DNA of 64,000 bases from Streptomyces diastatochromogenes (GCA_026913215.1 JAPTYK010000002.1:248001-312000), one strand, 5' to 3'; counted from the first letter of the stretch, positions 43,186-52,226 are shown. The notes: a model not told the origin generated them from the sequence alone. Program-made: numbers and translations.

Positions 43186-45795
43186 ATGCCGCGTGGACGA
43201 CTGCGAATCCATCTGGGGGCAGCCCCAGGGGTGGGAAAGACGTACGCGATGCTGGAGGAGGGCCAGCGGCTGCGGTCGAGCGGCGCCGACGTGGTCGTCG
43301 GCTTCGTCGAGCCGCACGGGCGACGGCCGACCGCCGCCCTGGCGGAGGGGCTGGAGACGATCCCCCGGCGGACCATGACGCACCGCGGAGCGGTCTTCAC
43401 CGAGATGGACCTGGACGCGGTGCTCGCCCGCCACCCGCAGGTCGCCCTGGTCGACGAGCTGGCCCACACCAATGTGCCCGGCTCCCGCAACACCAAGCGA
43501 TGGCAGGACGTCGAGGAACTCCTCGACGCGGGCACGGACGTCGTCACCACGCTCAACGTCCAGCACCTGGAATCCCTGGGCGACGTGGTCCGGCAGATCA
43601 CCGGCGTCCCGCAACGCGAGACCCTGCCGGACGAGGTCGCGCGCCGCGCGGAGCAGATCGAGCTGGTCGACCTGGAACCCGAGCTGCTGCGGCGGCGCAT
43701 GCTGCACGGGGAGATCTATCCTTCGGACCGCGTCGAAGCGGCCCTCACCCACTACTTCCGCGTCGGCAACCTCACCGCCCTGCGCGAGCTCGCGCTGCTG
43801 TGGCTCGCGGACCGCGTGGAGGAGGGCCTGCAGCGCTACCGCGCCGAGCACGGCATCACCGCCCCCTGGGAGACCCGGGAACGCATCATGGTCGCCCTCA
43901 CCGGCGGCCCGGAGAGCGAGACCCTGATCCGCCGGGCGGCCCGCGTCACCGCCCGCACGCCCGGCAGCCAGCTCCTGGCGCTGCACGTCGTGCCGAGCGA
44001 CGGACTCGTCCACGCGGATCCGGCCGCCCTGACCGCACAGCGCGCCCTGGTGGAGTCGCTGGGCGGCAGCTATCACCAGACGACCGGCGACGACCTCCCC
44101 GAGACCCTGCTGGAGTTCGCGGAAGCCGAGAACGTCACCCAGATCGTCCTGGGTGCCAGCCGGCGCGGACGGCTGTCCACCTTCCTGTACGGAAGCGTGG
44201 GACACCGGACCATCCGCCGATCCGGCCCCATCGACGTACTCGTCGTCACCCACGAGCACGCCGCAGGGGCCTCCTCGCCCCTCCGGCTGCCGCGCCGCAC
44301 GCGTGCCACCGGGCCCCGGCGCTTCTGGACGGCCGTGCTGATGATGGTGGCCGGGCTCCCCGCCCTCACCCTGGCACTGGCCGCTCTGCGCGCTCACGTG
44401 GACCTCTCCTTCGTCCTGGTGCTCTACCTCCTGGCCGTCGTCGTCATCGCGCTCGTCGGCGGGCTCGTCCCCGCGCTGCTCGCCGCACTCGCGGCCGGTC
44501 TGCTCGCCGACTCCTACTTCACCGCGCCCCTTCACTCCCTGAACGTCGAGCGCACGTCCGACGTCCTCTCCCTGGTCGTGTTCGTGATCACGGCCGTCCT
44601 GGTCGGCACGGCCGCGGGCACGGCCGCGCGCCGCACCCACGAGGCCGTCCGCGCGAGATCCGAGGCACGGGCGCTGAGCAGGCTTGCAGTCGCCCTGATG
44701 CACGGAGAGGGCCTGGTTGCCCTCCTCGAACAGGTGCGGGAGGACTTCGGTCTGGACGCCGTCAGCCTGCTGGAGGAGGACACGGAACACCCCGCCGAGC
44801 CTCGTTGGCGGGTCGTCGCCGGTGTCGGAGAGGATCCGCCCGCACGCCCGTACGAAGCGGATGTGGAAAGCCCCGGCGCGGACGGACTGACCCTGGCCGC
44901 CCGGGGCCGGGCCCTGAGCAGCGACGACCGGCTCGTACTCGGCGCGTGCGCCGCACAGTTGGTGATGGCCTACACGCACGGACGGCTCGCCGCCGACGCG
45001 GCCGAGACCGGCCTCCGTGCCGAGGCCGAACACACCCGGGCCTCCCTCCTCCTCGCCGCGAGCAGCGATCTGCGGGCCCCGCTGCGTACTGCCGAAGGAG
45101 CGCTCCACCACCTCTCCGCCGACCTGGGCACCCGGCCGCCGGCCCAGGAAACGGAGCAGTACCTCGCCACGGCCCGGGCGTCGGTGCGCCGCGCCGTCCA
45201 ACTCGTCGCGGACCTCGACGACCTCAGCCGGCTGCGCGCAGCGTCACTCGACGTGTACCCCCGCCCGGTCGACCTCGACGAAGTGCTCACCGAGGTCCTG
45301 GACACCCTCGGCCCCGGCAGCCGGAGGCTCCACTGCAACCTGCCGGACCAGCTGCCCGACGTGATCGCCGACGCGGCCGTACTCACCCGCGTCCTGGCCG
45401 TGCTGGCGGCGGAGGCGCTGCGCCGGGCGCCGCCCGAGCGGTCCGCGCACCTGACGGCCGAGACCGTGCCGGGACACGTAGTGGTCCACGTGACGGACGG
45501 GAACACCGACGGGGCGGGGACCGCGGCACGGCGGCAGGGACGGAGCCGGGCCGAACGGCGGACAGCGTGGTCCTGCGGCTCTCCCGCGACCTGGCCGAAG
45601 CCATCGGCGGCACCCTGGAGCCCGTTCCCTCCGCGCCCGGCTTCGCGATGGCGCTCACGCTGCCGACGGCGGCTCCGCCGACCTCGGGCCGACCGGCGTA
45701 GAGGCCTGTCCGGCAACCCGCACCTGCCCGATCCTCGCCACGCCGTCATGAGCGCGTTACGGGTCCGGGGAATCGCGTCAAGCCCCCGTCAGTGA
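43186..45795 (+). CDS. KdpD-like sensor with degenerate kinase core (copy 3)
   Basis: The N-terminal two thirds are normal KdpD: Walker A GAAPGVGKTYAM, DELAHTNVPGSRNTKRWQDV, USP-like domain and four spans (LPALTLALAALRAHVDLSFV onward). The kinase part is not: the H-box reads AASSDLRAPLR near residue 625, with Ser for His, and no N-box or DxGxG box can be found. Near 45550 the frame also shifts; the other frame reads VVLRLSRDLAEAIGGTLEPV and stops at 45701, probably the ancestral end. In the given frame the last 30 codons run into a promoter operator. It may sense without phosphorylating, or may be decaying. Confidence 0.75.
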   Translation: MPRGRLRIHLGAAPGVGKTYAMLEEGQRLRSSGADVVVGFVEPHGRRPTAALAEGLETIPRRTMTHRGAVFTEMDLDAVLARHPQVALVDELAHTNVPGSRNTKRWQDVEELLDAGTDVVTTLNVQHLESLGDVVRQITGVPQRETLPDEVARRAEQIELVDLEPELLRRRMLHGEIYPSDRVEAALTHYFRVGNLTALRELALLWLADRVEEGLQRYRAEHGITAPWETRERIMVALTGGPESETLIRRAARVTARTPGSQLLALHVVPSDGLVHADPAALTAQRALVESLGGSYHQTTGDDLPETLLEFAEAENVTQIVLGASRRGRLSTFLYGSVGHRTIRRSGPIDVLVVTHEHAAGASSPLRLPRRTRATGPRRFWTAVLMMVAGLPALTLALAALRAHVDLSFVLVLYLLAVVVIALVGGLVPALLAALAAGLLADSYFTAPLHSLNVERTSDVLSLVVFVITAVLVGTAAGTAARRTHEAVRARSEARALSRLAVALMHGEGLVALLEQVREDFGLDAVSLLEEDTEHPAEPRWRVVAGVGEDPPARPYEADVESPGADGLTLAARGRALSSDDRLVLGACAAQLVMAYTHGRLAADAAETGLRAEAEHTRASLLLAASSDLRAPLRTAEGALHHLSADLGTRPPAQETEQYLATARASVRRAVQLVADLDDLSRLRAASLDVYPRPVDLDEVLTEVLDTLGPGSRRLHCNLPDQLPDVIADAAVLTRVLAVLAAEALRRAPPERSAHLTAETVPGHVVVHVTDGNTDGAGTAARRQGRSRAERRTAWSCGSPATWPKPSAAPWSPFPPRPASRWRSRCRRRLRRPRADRRRGLSGNPHLPDPRHAVMSALRVRGIASSPRQ
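45745..45791 (+). promoter_or_regulatory. Four-unit GTCA-type operator before the SAV_915-lysA genes
   Basis: GTCA (45745), GTTA (45756), GTCA (45777) and GTCA (45788) keep the 11-21-11 spacing. TAGCTT at 45823, 35 bases after the last unit starts, could be the -10 element. Confidence 0.62.
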
Positions 45796-45844
45796 CGCCG
45801 CCGGAACCCGTCTCCACGGGCATAGCTTCGGAGCAGAGCACGCA

Positions 45845-45859
45845 CGGCCGACCGGCCGG
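45845..45859. promoter_or_regulatory. Possible DosR-type palindrome before the SAV_915 gene
   Basis: CGGCCGACCGGCCGG shares the core GGCCGACCGGCC with the box at 60879-60894 but lacks its outer G and C positions. Chance occurrence in GC-rich DNA is quite possible. Confidence 0.3.
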
Positions 45860-45891
45860 GCGGCACCACTGCTTCCAGGAGGGGCACTGCC

Positions 45892-46296
45892 ATGCCTGAG
45901 ATCGAGCATTCCGAGGATCCCGAGCCTTTCGAACGCGTCCCGGCCGGACCTCTCCTCGTTCCCGTCCGGTCGGGACCCGCGGGCTGTTCGGCCCGCCTCT
46001 TCCGAACCCCCCTCGGCGGCCGGACGGCCGTCGGTTTCACCTCCGAGGCCCGGCTCGCGGCCGCGCTCGGCCCGGACCACGCCCGCGTCAGGCTCTCCGA
46101 GCCCGCCCTGCGGTCCCTCGTCGCCCCCCTGGGCGTCACCGCCCTCACCGTCGACCCGCAGCTCGTCGCGCCCGGGGTCTCCCCGGCCTCTCGCGACGAG
46201 GGCTCCTGGCGGACCTGGGACCCGCAGCACGTAGGGATCCTCCGGGTGGCGGGCGCCGCCGCCGTCCTCTCGTGCGTCAACCTCTTGATCGGCTGA
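45892..46296 (+). CDS. SAV_915 family protein
   Basis: The 134-residue protein carries the Streptomyces SAV_915 pattern: GPLLVPVRSGPAGCSARLFR, TPLGGRTAVGFTSEARLAAA, RLSEPALRSLVAPLGVTALT and VDPQLVAPGV. A C-terminal hydrophobic segment (AGAAAVLSCVNLLIG) is added. No function is known. The lysA gene follows after 9 bases, so the pair is one operon behind the GTCA-type operator. Confidence 0.72.
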   Translation: MPEIEHSEDPEPFERVPAGPLLVPVRSGPAGCSARLFRTPLGGRTAVGFTSEARLAAALGPDHARVRLSEPALRSLVAPLGVTALTVDPQLVAPGVSPASRDEGSWRTWDPQHVGILRVAGAAAVLSCVNLLIG

Positions 46297-46305
46297 GGAG
46301 TCGTT

Positions 46306-47655
46306 GTGTCCGTATCGCTCACATCCCCCGAAGTGCTGTGGCCCGCCCCGCGCGACACCGACGGCCTGTCGATCTGGCCCCGCTCCGCCCGTCCCGAACA
46401 CGGCGGGGACGTCAGCGTCGGAGGAGTGTCGCTCGCGGAGGCCGCGAGCCGGTTCGGCACCCCCCTCTACGTACTCGACGAGGACGAGGTGAGGGAGCGC
46501 TGCCGCACGTACCGCACGGCGTTCCCCGAGGCCGACGTCGTCTACGCGGCGAAGGCGTTCCTGTGCCGGGCCATGGCCCACTGGGTACGGGAGGAGGGCC
46601 TGGGCCTGGACGTGTGCTCGGCGGGCGAGCTGATGCTCGCCGTCACCACCGGCTTCCCGCCCGAGAGGATCGTGCTGCACGGCAACGCCAAGAGCCCCGA
46701 GGACCTCGACGCGGCCGTGCGGCTGGGAGTGGGGCGCATCGTCGTCGACAGTGCCTCGGAGATCGCGCGCCTCGCCGCGATCGTCCCGTACGGCTCCCGG
46801 CAGCGGGTCATGCTGCGCGTCGTCCCCGGCATCGCGGCCGGCGGGCACACCAAGGTGCGGACCGGCACCGAGGACCAGAAGTTCGGCCTGTCGATCACGG
46901 ACGGCTCCGCGCAGCACGCGGTCGCCCGGGTCCTCGGCCAACCGAGCCTCGAACTCGTCGGACTGCACTGCCACATCGGCTCGCAGATCACCACCGTCAA
47001 GCCGTACATCGCCGCCGTACGCCGCATGGTCGGCCTGATGGCGCGGATCAGGGAGCAGCACGGCGTGGAACTGCCCCAGCTGAACCTCGGCGGCGGCCAC
47101 GGCATCGCCTATCGGCACGGCGAGGAGAGCCTCGACGTGCTGCAGCTCGCGGAGCGCGTACGGGCCGAACTGACGGACGGCTGCGGCAAGGTGAAGCTGA
47201 CCGTACCCCGCCTCACGATCGAACCGGGCCGGGCGGTCGTCGGGCCCGCGGGCGTCTGCGTCTACCGGGTCCTGGCGGTCAAGCGCACCGGATCGCGCAC
47301 CTTCGTCGCCGTGGACGGCGGCATGAGCGACAACCCCCGGCCCGCGCTGTACGGGGTGCGCTACGCGCCCCGTCTGATCGGCAGGCGGTCCACGGCGGCA
47401 CCCCGCCTCGTCACCGTCGTCGGCCGGCACTGCGAGGCCGGAGACGTCCTGGCGGACGAGGTCGCGCTGCCCCAGGACGTCCACCCCGGCGACCTGCTCG
47501 CCGTCCCCGTGGCCGGCGCGTACCACCTGTCCATGGCCTCCGGCTACAACCTGGTCGGCCGCCCGCCCGTCGTCGCCGTCAAGGACGGCAGCGCCCGCAC
47601 GCTCGTCCGCCGGGAGTCGCTCGACGACATGAGCCGCCGCGACGTCGGTCTCTAG
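46306..47655 (+). CDS. lysA: Diaminopimelate decarboxylase
   Basis: The 449-residue PLP enzyme of the alanine-racemase fold should convert meso-diaminopimelate to lysine. The PLP Lys is in VVYAAKAFLCRAMAHW near residue 82. LGLDVCSAGELMLAV, GLHCHIGSQI, LNLGGGHGIAY, EPGRAVVGPAG and the Cys in RHCEAGDVLADE are all typical. It starts with GTG 9 bases after the SAV_915 gene. Placement behind a K+-type operator is unexpected for a biosynthetic gene, and a second housekeeping lysA elsewhere is likely. Confidence 0.88.
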   Translation: MSVSLTSPEVLWPAPRDTDGLSIWPRSARPEHGGDVSVGGVSLAEAASRFGTPLYVLDEDEVRERCRTYRTAFPEADVVYAAKAFLCRAMAHWVREEGLGLDVCSAGELMLAVTTGFPPERIVLHGNAKSPEDLDAAVRLGVGRIVVDSASEIARLAAIVPYGSRQRVMLRVVPGIAAGGHTKVRTGTEDQKFGLSITDGSAQHAVARVLGQPSLELVGLHCHIGSQITTVKPYIAAVRRMVGLMARIREQHGVELPQLNLGGGHGIAYRHGEESLDVLQLAERVRAELTDGCGKVKLTVPRLTIEPGRAVVGPAGVCVYRVLAVKRTGSRTFVAVDGGMSDNPRPALYGVRYAPRLIGRRSTAAPRLVTVVGRHCEAGDVLADEVALPQDVHPGDLLAVPVAGAYHLSMASGYNLVGRPPVVAVKDGSARTLVRRESLDDMSRRDVGL

Positions 47656-47710
47656 GGTCGGGCGGCCCCCACCGGGCAAGCCCTCCATACGGAATCCTGA
47701 CGCCGAACTC

Positions 47711-49684
47711 ATGTACGACGCGGGATCGGTCGCACGCTTATCGGCCATCTTGGTTGATGTGACGTCAACCATCCATCTACGGCTGCCTGTCGGGCAGCGC
47801 TCGCAGCACATGGTGATCTGCGGCGACGACGGGCTCGCGCATCGACTCGCCCTCGAGCTCGACGCCGTGTGCGGCGAGGCGGTGACCGTCGTGCTGCCCT
47901 CGCGGCGCGACGAGCACGGGGCCGAGATCGCCGCTCTGCACCGCGACCCCCGCTCGCCCGTGGAACTCCTCGTGGCGAGCCGGCCCGACGAGCAGACCCT
48001 GAGGGCCGCCGGCGTGGCGAACGCCGCGGCCCTCGCGCTCACCTACCGCGACGACCAGCTGAACATGACGGCGGCGCTGCTGGCCCGCGGCATCAACCCG
48101 TCCATACGCCTGGTCATCCGCATGTACAACCGCGAGCGCGGGCGCCACCTGGAGAAGCTGCTCGACCGTGCCGCCGAGGTCAGGGAGCGGGTGAGCGCCG
48201 GTTCCCTGGAAGCCTCCACCACCGTCCTGTCCGACACCGACACCGCCGTCCCCGAACTGGTCTCGGCCGCCGCCGTCGGACAGGGCCACACCCTCCAGGT
48301 CGAAGGGAAGGTCTTCCGGGGCGTCGTACGGTCCGCGGGCACCCCCCTCCAGCCGACCGACCTCGCCACCCTCGCGGTGCTCTCCGGTACGCACCGCGAC
48401 GACCCGGCGAGCGAGGACAGCCCGGAGACCCCCGGTGAGGACGGCACCCAGCTGCTGCCCGACACGCGCACCGCCTACCACCGCCAGTTCACCCACGGCC
48501 GGCTGATGCTCGAAGAGGTCACCCACCACCACCCGCCGATGCCCACGGAGGAACGCCGGAGACACCGGGAATGGCTGCGAGGCCATCTGAGGCATCTGCC
48601 GTGGAAGGTCTTCGTCTCCCGCGAGGTCACGGCCGTCTTCGGGGCGCTGGCCGCGATCGTCATGGTGCTCGCCTTCGCCACCTGGCTGTTCACGGACGGT
48701 CCGGTGTGGAAGGCCGTGTATCTGCCGCTCCTCGACATCTTCACGATGGGAGACCCGGCGACCGGGGACGGGGAGTCCGCCGCCCGCCGGATCCTTCAGC
48801 TGATCGCCGGATTCGTCGGCCTCGCCGTCCTGCCGCTGGTCGTGGCCGCGGCCATGAACGCCACCGAGGCGTTCCGCACCGGCTCCGCCAACAACCCGCC
48901 GCCGGAAGGGCTGAGCGACCACATCGTGCTGGTCGGCCTCGGAAAGATCGGCACCCGGGTACTGGCCCAGCTGCGCACCACCGACCACAAGATCGTCGCC
49001 GTGGAGCGCGACCCCCGCGCCCGCGGCGTCGCCCTCGCCCGGGAGCTCGGAGTCCCGCTCCTGCTCGAGGACGCCACGGCGCCCGGCAGCCTCGACCAGG
49101 CCCGGATAAGGCAGAGCAAGTCCCTGCTCGTCCTCACCCGGGACGACAGCGAGAACCTGGACATCGTGATGGCCGCCCGGGAGCTCAACCCCGGGGTCCG
49201 CGTGGTGATGCGGCTGTACGACGACTTCGCGGCCACCGTCTCCGCGACGATGCGCGCCTCGTATCCCGACTCCCTGACCCGGAGCCGCAGCGTCTCCGCG
49301 CTGGCCGCCGGGTCGTTCGCGGCGGCGATGATGGGCCGGCACGTGCTGGGCGTGATGCCGGTCGAGCGGGGCTCGCTGCTGTTCACCGCCGTCGAGGTGG
49401 CAGGACACCCGGAGCTGGAGGGGCGTTCGGTCCATGACGCGTTCCGGGAGAACGAGTGGCGGGTTCTGGCCGTCGGCGCTGCCCGGCCCGGATCCGCCGC
49501 TTCCTCGATGCCCTCGACGGACACGCTGGCAGGGCTCCGGGTCGACCGGCACGGCCTCGACTGGCGCCCGCCGCACGGCAGGGTCCTGCGCGCGGGGGAC
49601 CGAGTGGTCCTGGCGACGACCCGGCGCGGGCTGGACTTCCTGATGACCGGGGTCCAGCCGCACCCTCCGGGGCCGAGGCCCTGA
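47711..49684 (+). CDS. Two-RCK NAD-binding protein with channel-like membrane region
   Basis: The 657-residue protein begins with a TrkA-N/RCK domain (MVICGDDGLAHRLALELDAV). A two-span region follows (EVTAVFGALAAIVMVLAFAT and LQLIAGFVGLAVLPLVVAAA) with LPLLDIFTMGDPATGDGESA between. A second RCK domain completes it (HIVLVGLGKIGTRVLAQLRT), then a TrkA-C-like end. The TMGD at the pore-loop position recalls a TVGYG-type filter but lacks the Tyr/Phe-Gly, so K+ selectivity is uncertain. The start could be ATG 47711 or GTG 47759. The K+ context supports a cation channel or regulator. Confidence 0.72.
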   Translation: MYDAGSVARLSAILVDVTSTIHLRLPVGQRSQHMVICGDDGLAHRLALELDAVCGEAVTVVLPSRRDEHGAEIAALHRDPRSPVELLVASRPDEQTLRAAGVANAAALALTYRDDQLNMTAALLARGINPSIRLVIRMYNRERGRHLEKLLDRAAEVRERVSAGSLEASTTVLSDTDTAVPELVSAAAVGQGHTLQVEGKVFRGVVRSAGTPLQPTDLATLAVLSGTHRDDPASEDSPETPGEDGTQLLPDTRTAYHRQFTHGRLMLEEVTHHHPPMPTEERRRHREWLRGHLRHLPWKVFVSREVTAVFGALAAIVMVLAFATWLFTDGPVWKAVYLPLLDIFTMGDPATGDGESAARRILQLIAGFVGLAVLPLVVAAAMNATEAFRTGSANNPPPEGLSDHIVLVGLGKIGTRVLAQLRTTDHKIVAVERDPRARGVALARELGVPLLLEDATAPGSLDQARIRQSKSLLVLTRDDSENLDIVMAARELNPGVRVVMRLYDDFAATVSATMRASYPDSLTRSRSVSALAAGSFAAAMMGRHVLGVMPVERGSLLFTAVEVAGHPELEGRSVHDAFRENEWRVLAVGAARPGSAASSMPSTDTLAGLRVDRHGLDWRPPHGRVLRAGDRVVLATTRRGLDFLMTGVQPHPPGPRP

Positions 49685-49695
49685 ACCGATCGGGC

Positions 49696-49742
49696 GTAGG
49701 GGATGCGTCAAGACGATGCATGGCCTCGTCACGGCACCGCCA
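49696..49742 (+). promoter_or_regulatory. Four-unit GTCA-type operator before the methyltransferase gene
   Basis: GTAG (49696), GTCA (49707), GTCA (49728) and GCCA (49739) have the 11-21-11 spacing, 166 bases before the ATG. Confidence 0.55.
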
Positions 49743-49904
49743 GCACCCGAACCCGCTCGGCACAAGCGCTCCGGAGCCCTGCTCCTGCTCCCGCCCGCCC
49801 CCGGGGGGACGCGTGACGTGTCAAGAGAGCGCGAATGATTCCGCCCGGAATCCCCAGGGCGCTGCCGCGCGTCGAAGATCGTCCCTCAAGGGAGTTGATG
49901 ATCG

Positions 49905-51029
49905 ATGACGACAGAGGCCGGGCAAGGGACGAAGGACGGCGAGACGGGGGCGCCGGTCCGCTGGTACTCGGCGAACGGGACCCCGCGCCCGGAGCACATC
50001 GTCTCCGTCCCGGACACCGTCAGTGTCGCCGCGGCGCACCGCATGATGGCCCAGGGAAGCGCCGTACTGTGGTCCGGCGACTATCCGTCCGCGCGCCGGC
50101 TCCTGGCAGCCGTGGACCGTCGCACCGAGCCCAAGCGCCTGCCTCTGGCCCAGACGCCGGCCGAGGCCTTCGAGCGGCACCGTCGCGACCGGGCCAGGAG
50201 GGCACGGCTCCTGGGGCGACTGCTCGTCCCGTACGCGGCGGACTGGACCGTCGCCCTGCGCCGAGCGCCCCGAGTCCGGGAGGCATGCGTCCACGCGTAC
50301 GGCCCCTGCGCCGGGCCCGGGGTCGGGTCGCTGCGCGAACTGCTCGGAGTGATCGGCGCGTACGAATGGCACAGGAACGGCGTGGAGGTCCCCGCGCTGG
50401 GCGGCGACCGCATCCACCCGCACCACGGCGTCTTCTCGCCGGTACGCGGCGAGTACGTCGACCTCGTGGCCGAGGCGGAACTCCCCGGGGCGGCCACGGC
50501 CTTCGACATCGGCACGGGCACGGGCGTGCTGTCGATCGTGCTCGCCCGCCGCGGCCTGCGCCATGTCGTCGCCACCGACCAGGACGCACGTGCCGTGCAC
50601 TGTGCCCGCGACAACATCGCCCGGCACGGACTGGCGACCAGGATCGCCGTACGGCATGCCGACCTCTTCCCGGCGGGAAGAGCCGACCTGATCGTCTGCA
50701 ACCCGCCCTGGCTTCCCGGCCGACCCCGCACACCGCTCGACCAGGCGGTCTACGACCCCGAAAGCCGGATGCTGCGCGGTTTCCTCACTGGTCTCCCGCA
50801 CCATCTGGAGCCGGGCGGAGAGGGTTGGCTGATCCTTTCCGACCTGGCCGAACGACTCGGCCTGCGCGGCCGTACGGAACTCGAGGACACCATCGCGGCA
50901 GCAGGCCTGCGCGTGCTCTCCCGCACGGTCACGAAACCGCGCCACCCCCGTGCCACGGACCCGTCCGACCCCCTCCACAGAGCCCGAGTGGGTGAGACGA
51001 CCTCTCTGTGGCGCCTCGGGGTCGGCTGA
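49905..51029 (+). CDS. Class I SAM-dependent methyltransferase (HemK/RlmG-like)
   Basis: The 374-residue protein has a helical N-terminal half and a Rossmann methyltransferase in the second half. The SAM motif is FDIGTGTGVLSIVLAR near residue 205 and the NPPW motif is DLIVCNPPWLPGRP near 268. NPPW/Y enzymes methylate amide or exocyclic base nitrogens, so a protein Gln or rRNA guanine target is likely. The ATG at 49905 is after GTTGATGATCG with a weak ribosome site. An operator array lies upstream. Confidence 0.78.
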   Translation: MTTEAGQGTKDGETGAPVRWYSANGTPRPEHIVSVPDTVSVAAAHRMMAQGSAVLWSGDYPSARRLLAAVDRRTEPKRLPLAQTPAEAFERHRRDRARRARLLGRLLVPYAADWTVALRRAPRVREACVHAYGPCAGPGVGSLRELLGVIGAYEWHRNGVEVPALGGDRIHPHHGVFSPVRGEYVDLVAEAELPGAATAFDIGTGTGVLSIVLARRGLRHVVATDQDARAVHCARDNIARHGLATRIAVRHADLFPAGRADLIVCNPPWLPGRPRTPLDQAVYDPESRMLRGFLTGLPHHLEPGGEGWLILSDLAERLGLRGRTELEDTIAAAGLRVLSRTVTKPRHPRATDPSDPLHRARVGETTSLWRLGVG

Positions 51030-51083
51030 AGCCCACGGCCCCAGGCATCGGGCATCGAGGGGGGCGCCGCCGGGCACGGCAGC

Positions 51084-51130
51084 GTAAGGAGCGCGTCAGA
51101 GGCACGCCCCGTGACGCCAGAAGCGCTTCG
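51084..51130 (+). promoter_or_regulatory. GTCA-type operator before a universal stress protein gene
   Basis: GTAA (51084), GTCA (51095) and GCCA (51116) fit the first three positions; the fourth (TTCG at 51127) is poor. The GTAAGGAGCGC unit resembles GTTAGGAGCAC before kdpFABC. Confidence 0.45.
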
Positions 51131-51255
51131 GCGAAACCGTCGCGGACCGCATCCCCCACCGCGGCGATGGTCAGCGTGCCGAACACGGAAGCGCGGGCGG
51201 CGCGGAGGGAACGGAATCGCGGCGAGCGCCGCACCACTCAGCGAAGGGGAAGACA

Positions 51256-51764
51256 GTGCCGAAGGTAGTGGTCGGAGTGAGCGGGAGCCTGAGCTGCCTG
51301 ACGGCTCTCCACCGGGCCGCTGCCGAGGCCCGACTGCGCCGGGCGGACCTGTGGGCCGTCCTGGCCTGGGAGGCGCCCGGCGGGAGATCGGCGGCCGCTA
51401 CTCCGCCCACGTATCGGCCGTGGCCCAGTGCCGAGCGACGGCCGGCGAGCGGCTGCGCGAGGCGCTCGGCGCGGCGTTCGGCCCGGAGCGACCGGAGTTC
51501 ACGGTCCAGGGCGTCACGGTCTGGGGCAGCCCGGGCGCGGCTCTCGTCGACATCGCCCAGGACCCCGACGACCTCCTCGTGGTGGGCACCGGAGCCCGCG
51601 GCCCGCTGCGCCGCCTCGTCCGCCGTTCCGTCGCCCGCTACTGCCACACGCACGCGGTCTGCCCCGTACTGGGAGTGCCGCCTTCCCCGCTCCTCGCCAC
51701 CTACGCCACGACCCACCGCCGCAACCTCTGGCACATGCCGCTCGATCCGCGCGAGGCCGTCTGA
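51256..51764 (+). pseudogene. Universal stress protein, frameshifted
   Basis: GTG at 51256 after AAGGGGAAG opens PKVVVGVSGSLSCLTALHRA then ADLWAVLAWEAPGG. From about 51385 the protein continues in another frame as YSAHVSAVAQCRATAGERL, then LLVVGTGARGPLRRLVRRSV and CHTHAVCPVLGVP, the ATP-binding end of a USP. One frame change near 51380 joins them into a single-domain USP of about 168 residues. It is inactive unless the shift is an assembly error. Confidence 0.7.
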
Positions 51765-52013
51765 CCCGTCGTCAGGGGTGAGCGGAAGCAGCGGTCACCT
51801 CCCCGAGGTCGCGCTCGCCGCCCGGGGCCGGACGAACAGCAGGCCCGGCAAGCGGCTGAGATGCTTCGCTGTCAGCGGGTGACGGAACGGCGGACGAGGC
51901 GCCGGGAGGCGGTTCCGAGCGGTACTGATGCTGAATCAATGCAGACTTTCCTGATGCTCCATCAGGTCGATGGGTCGTGTCTGAGGTTCACGAGGCGGAC
52001 GTACCTACGGAGA

Positions 52014-52226
52014 GGACTGGCTGCAGTGGAGTGACGGCCTGGCGGCGCTTCGGGACTGGACCGGGGTCTGTATCCGGCCTTCTCTGCGCGAGGTCGTCCT
52101 GACGGAAATGCGGGCGGCCGGTCTGCTGGACATGAACGACGCCGCGATCGACGGCCCCCACCTCAGGACTCTCGGAGGAGGGCGACCAGTCCCATCCGGA
52201 GCCGTCGGGCGTGGTCATGCGTTCTC
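52014..52226 (+). pseudogene. IS5-family transposase fragment
   Basis: The frame reads ALRDWTGVCIRPSLREVVLT then EMRAAGLLDMNDAAIDGPHL and GGGRPVPSGAVGRGHAF. This matches the RLH-VLL-ELRAAGLLD-AAIDSSHVRA-GPSPVDRG stretch of IS5-type transposases, but Gly-Pro has replaced the Ser-Ser after the catalytic Asp and the rest is absent. It abuts the end of the NarK-like gene. Confidence 0.55.

Noticed and set aside
39396..45201. Very long antisense ORFs over the second and third kdpD genes
   Set aside because: No recognisable domains; sense frames carry all KdpD motifs.
47721..47767. GTCA-type operator before the two-RCK gene
   Set aside because: GTCA at 47764 and GTTG at 47753 fit, but the two outer units do not, and the site would lie inside the coding frame if ATG 47711 is used.
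49799..49845. A GTCA unit at 49820 as another operator array
   Set aside because: The other three expected positions do not match, so only a single unit is present.
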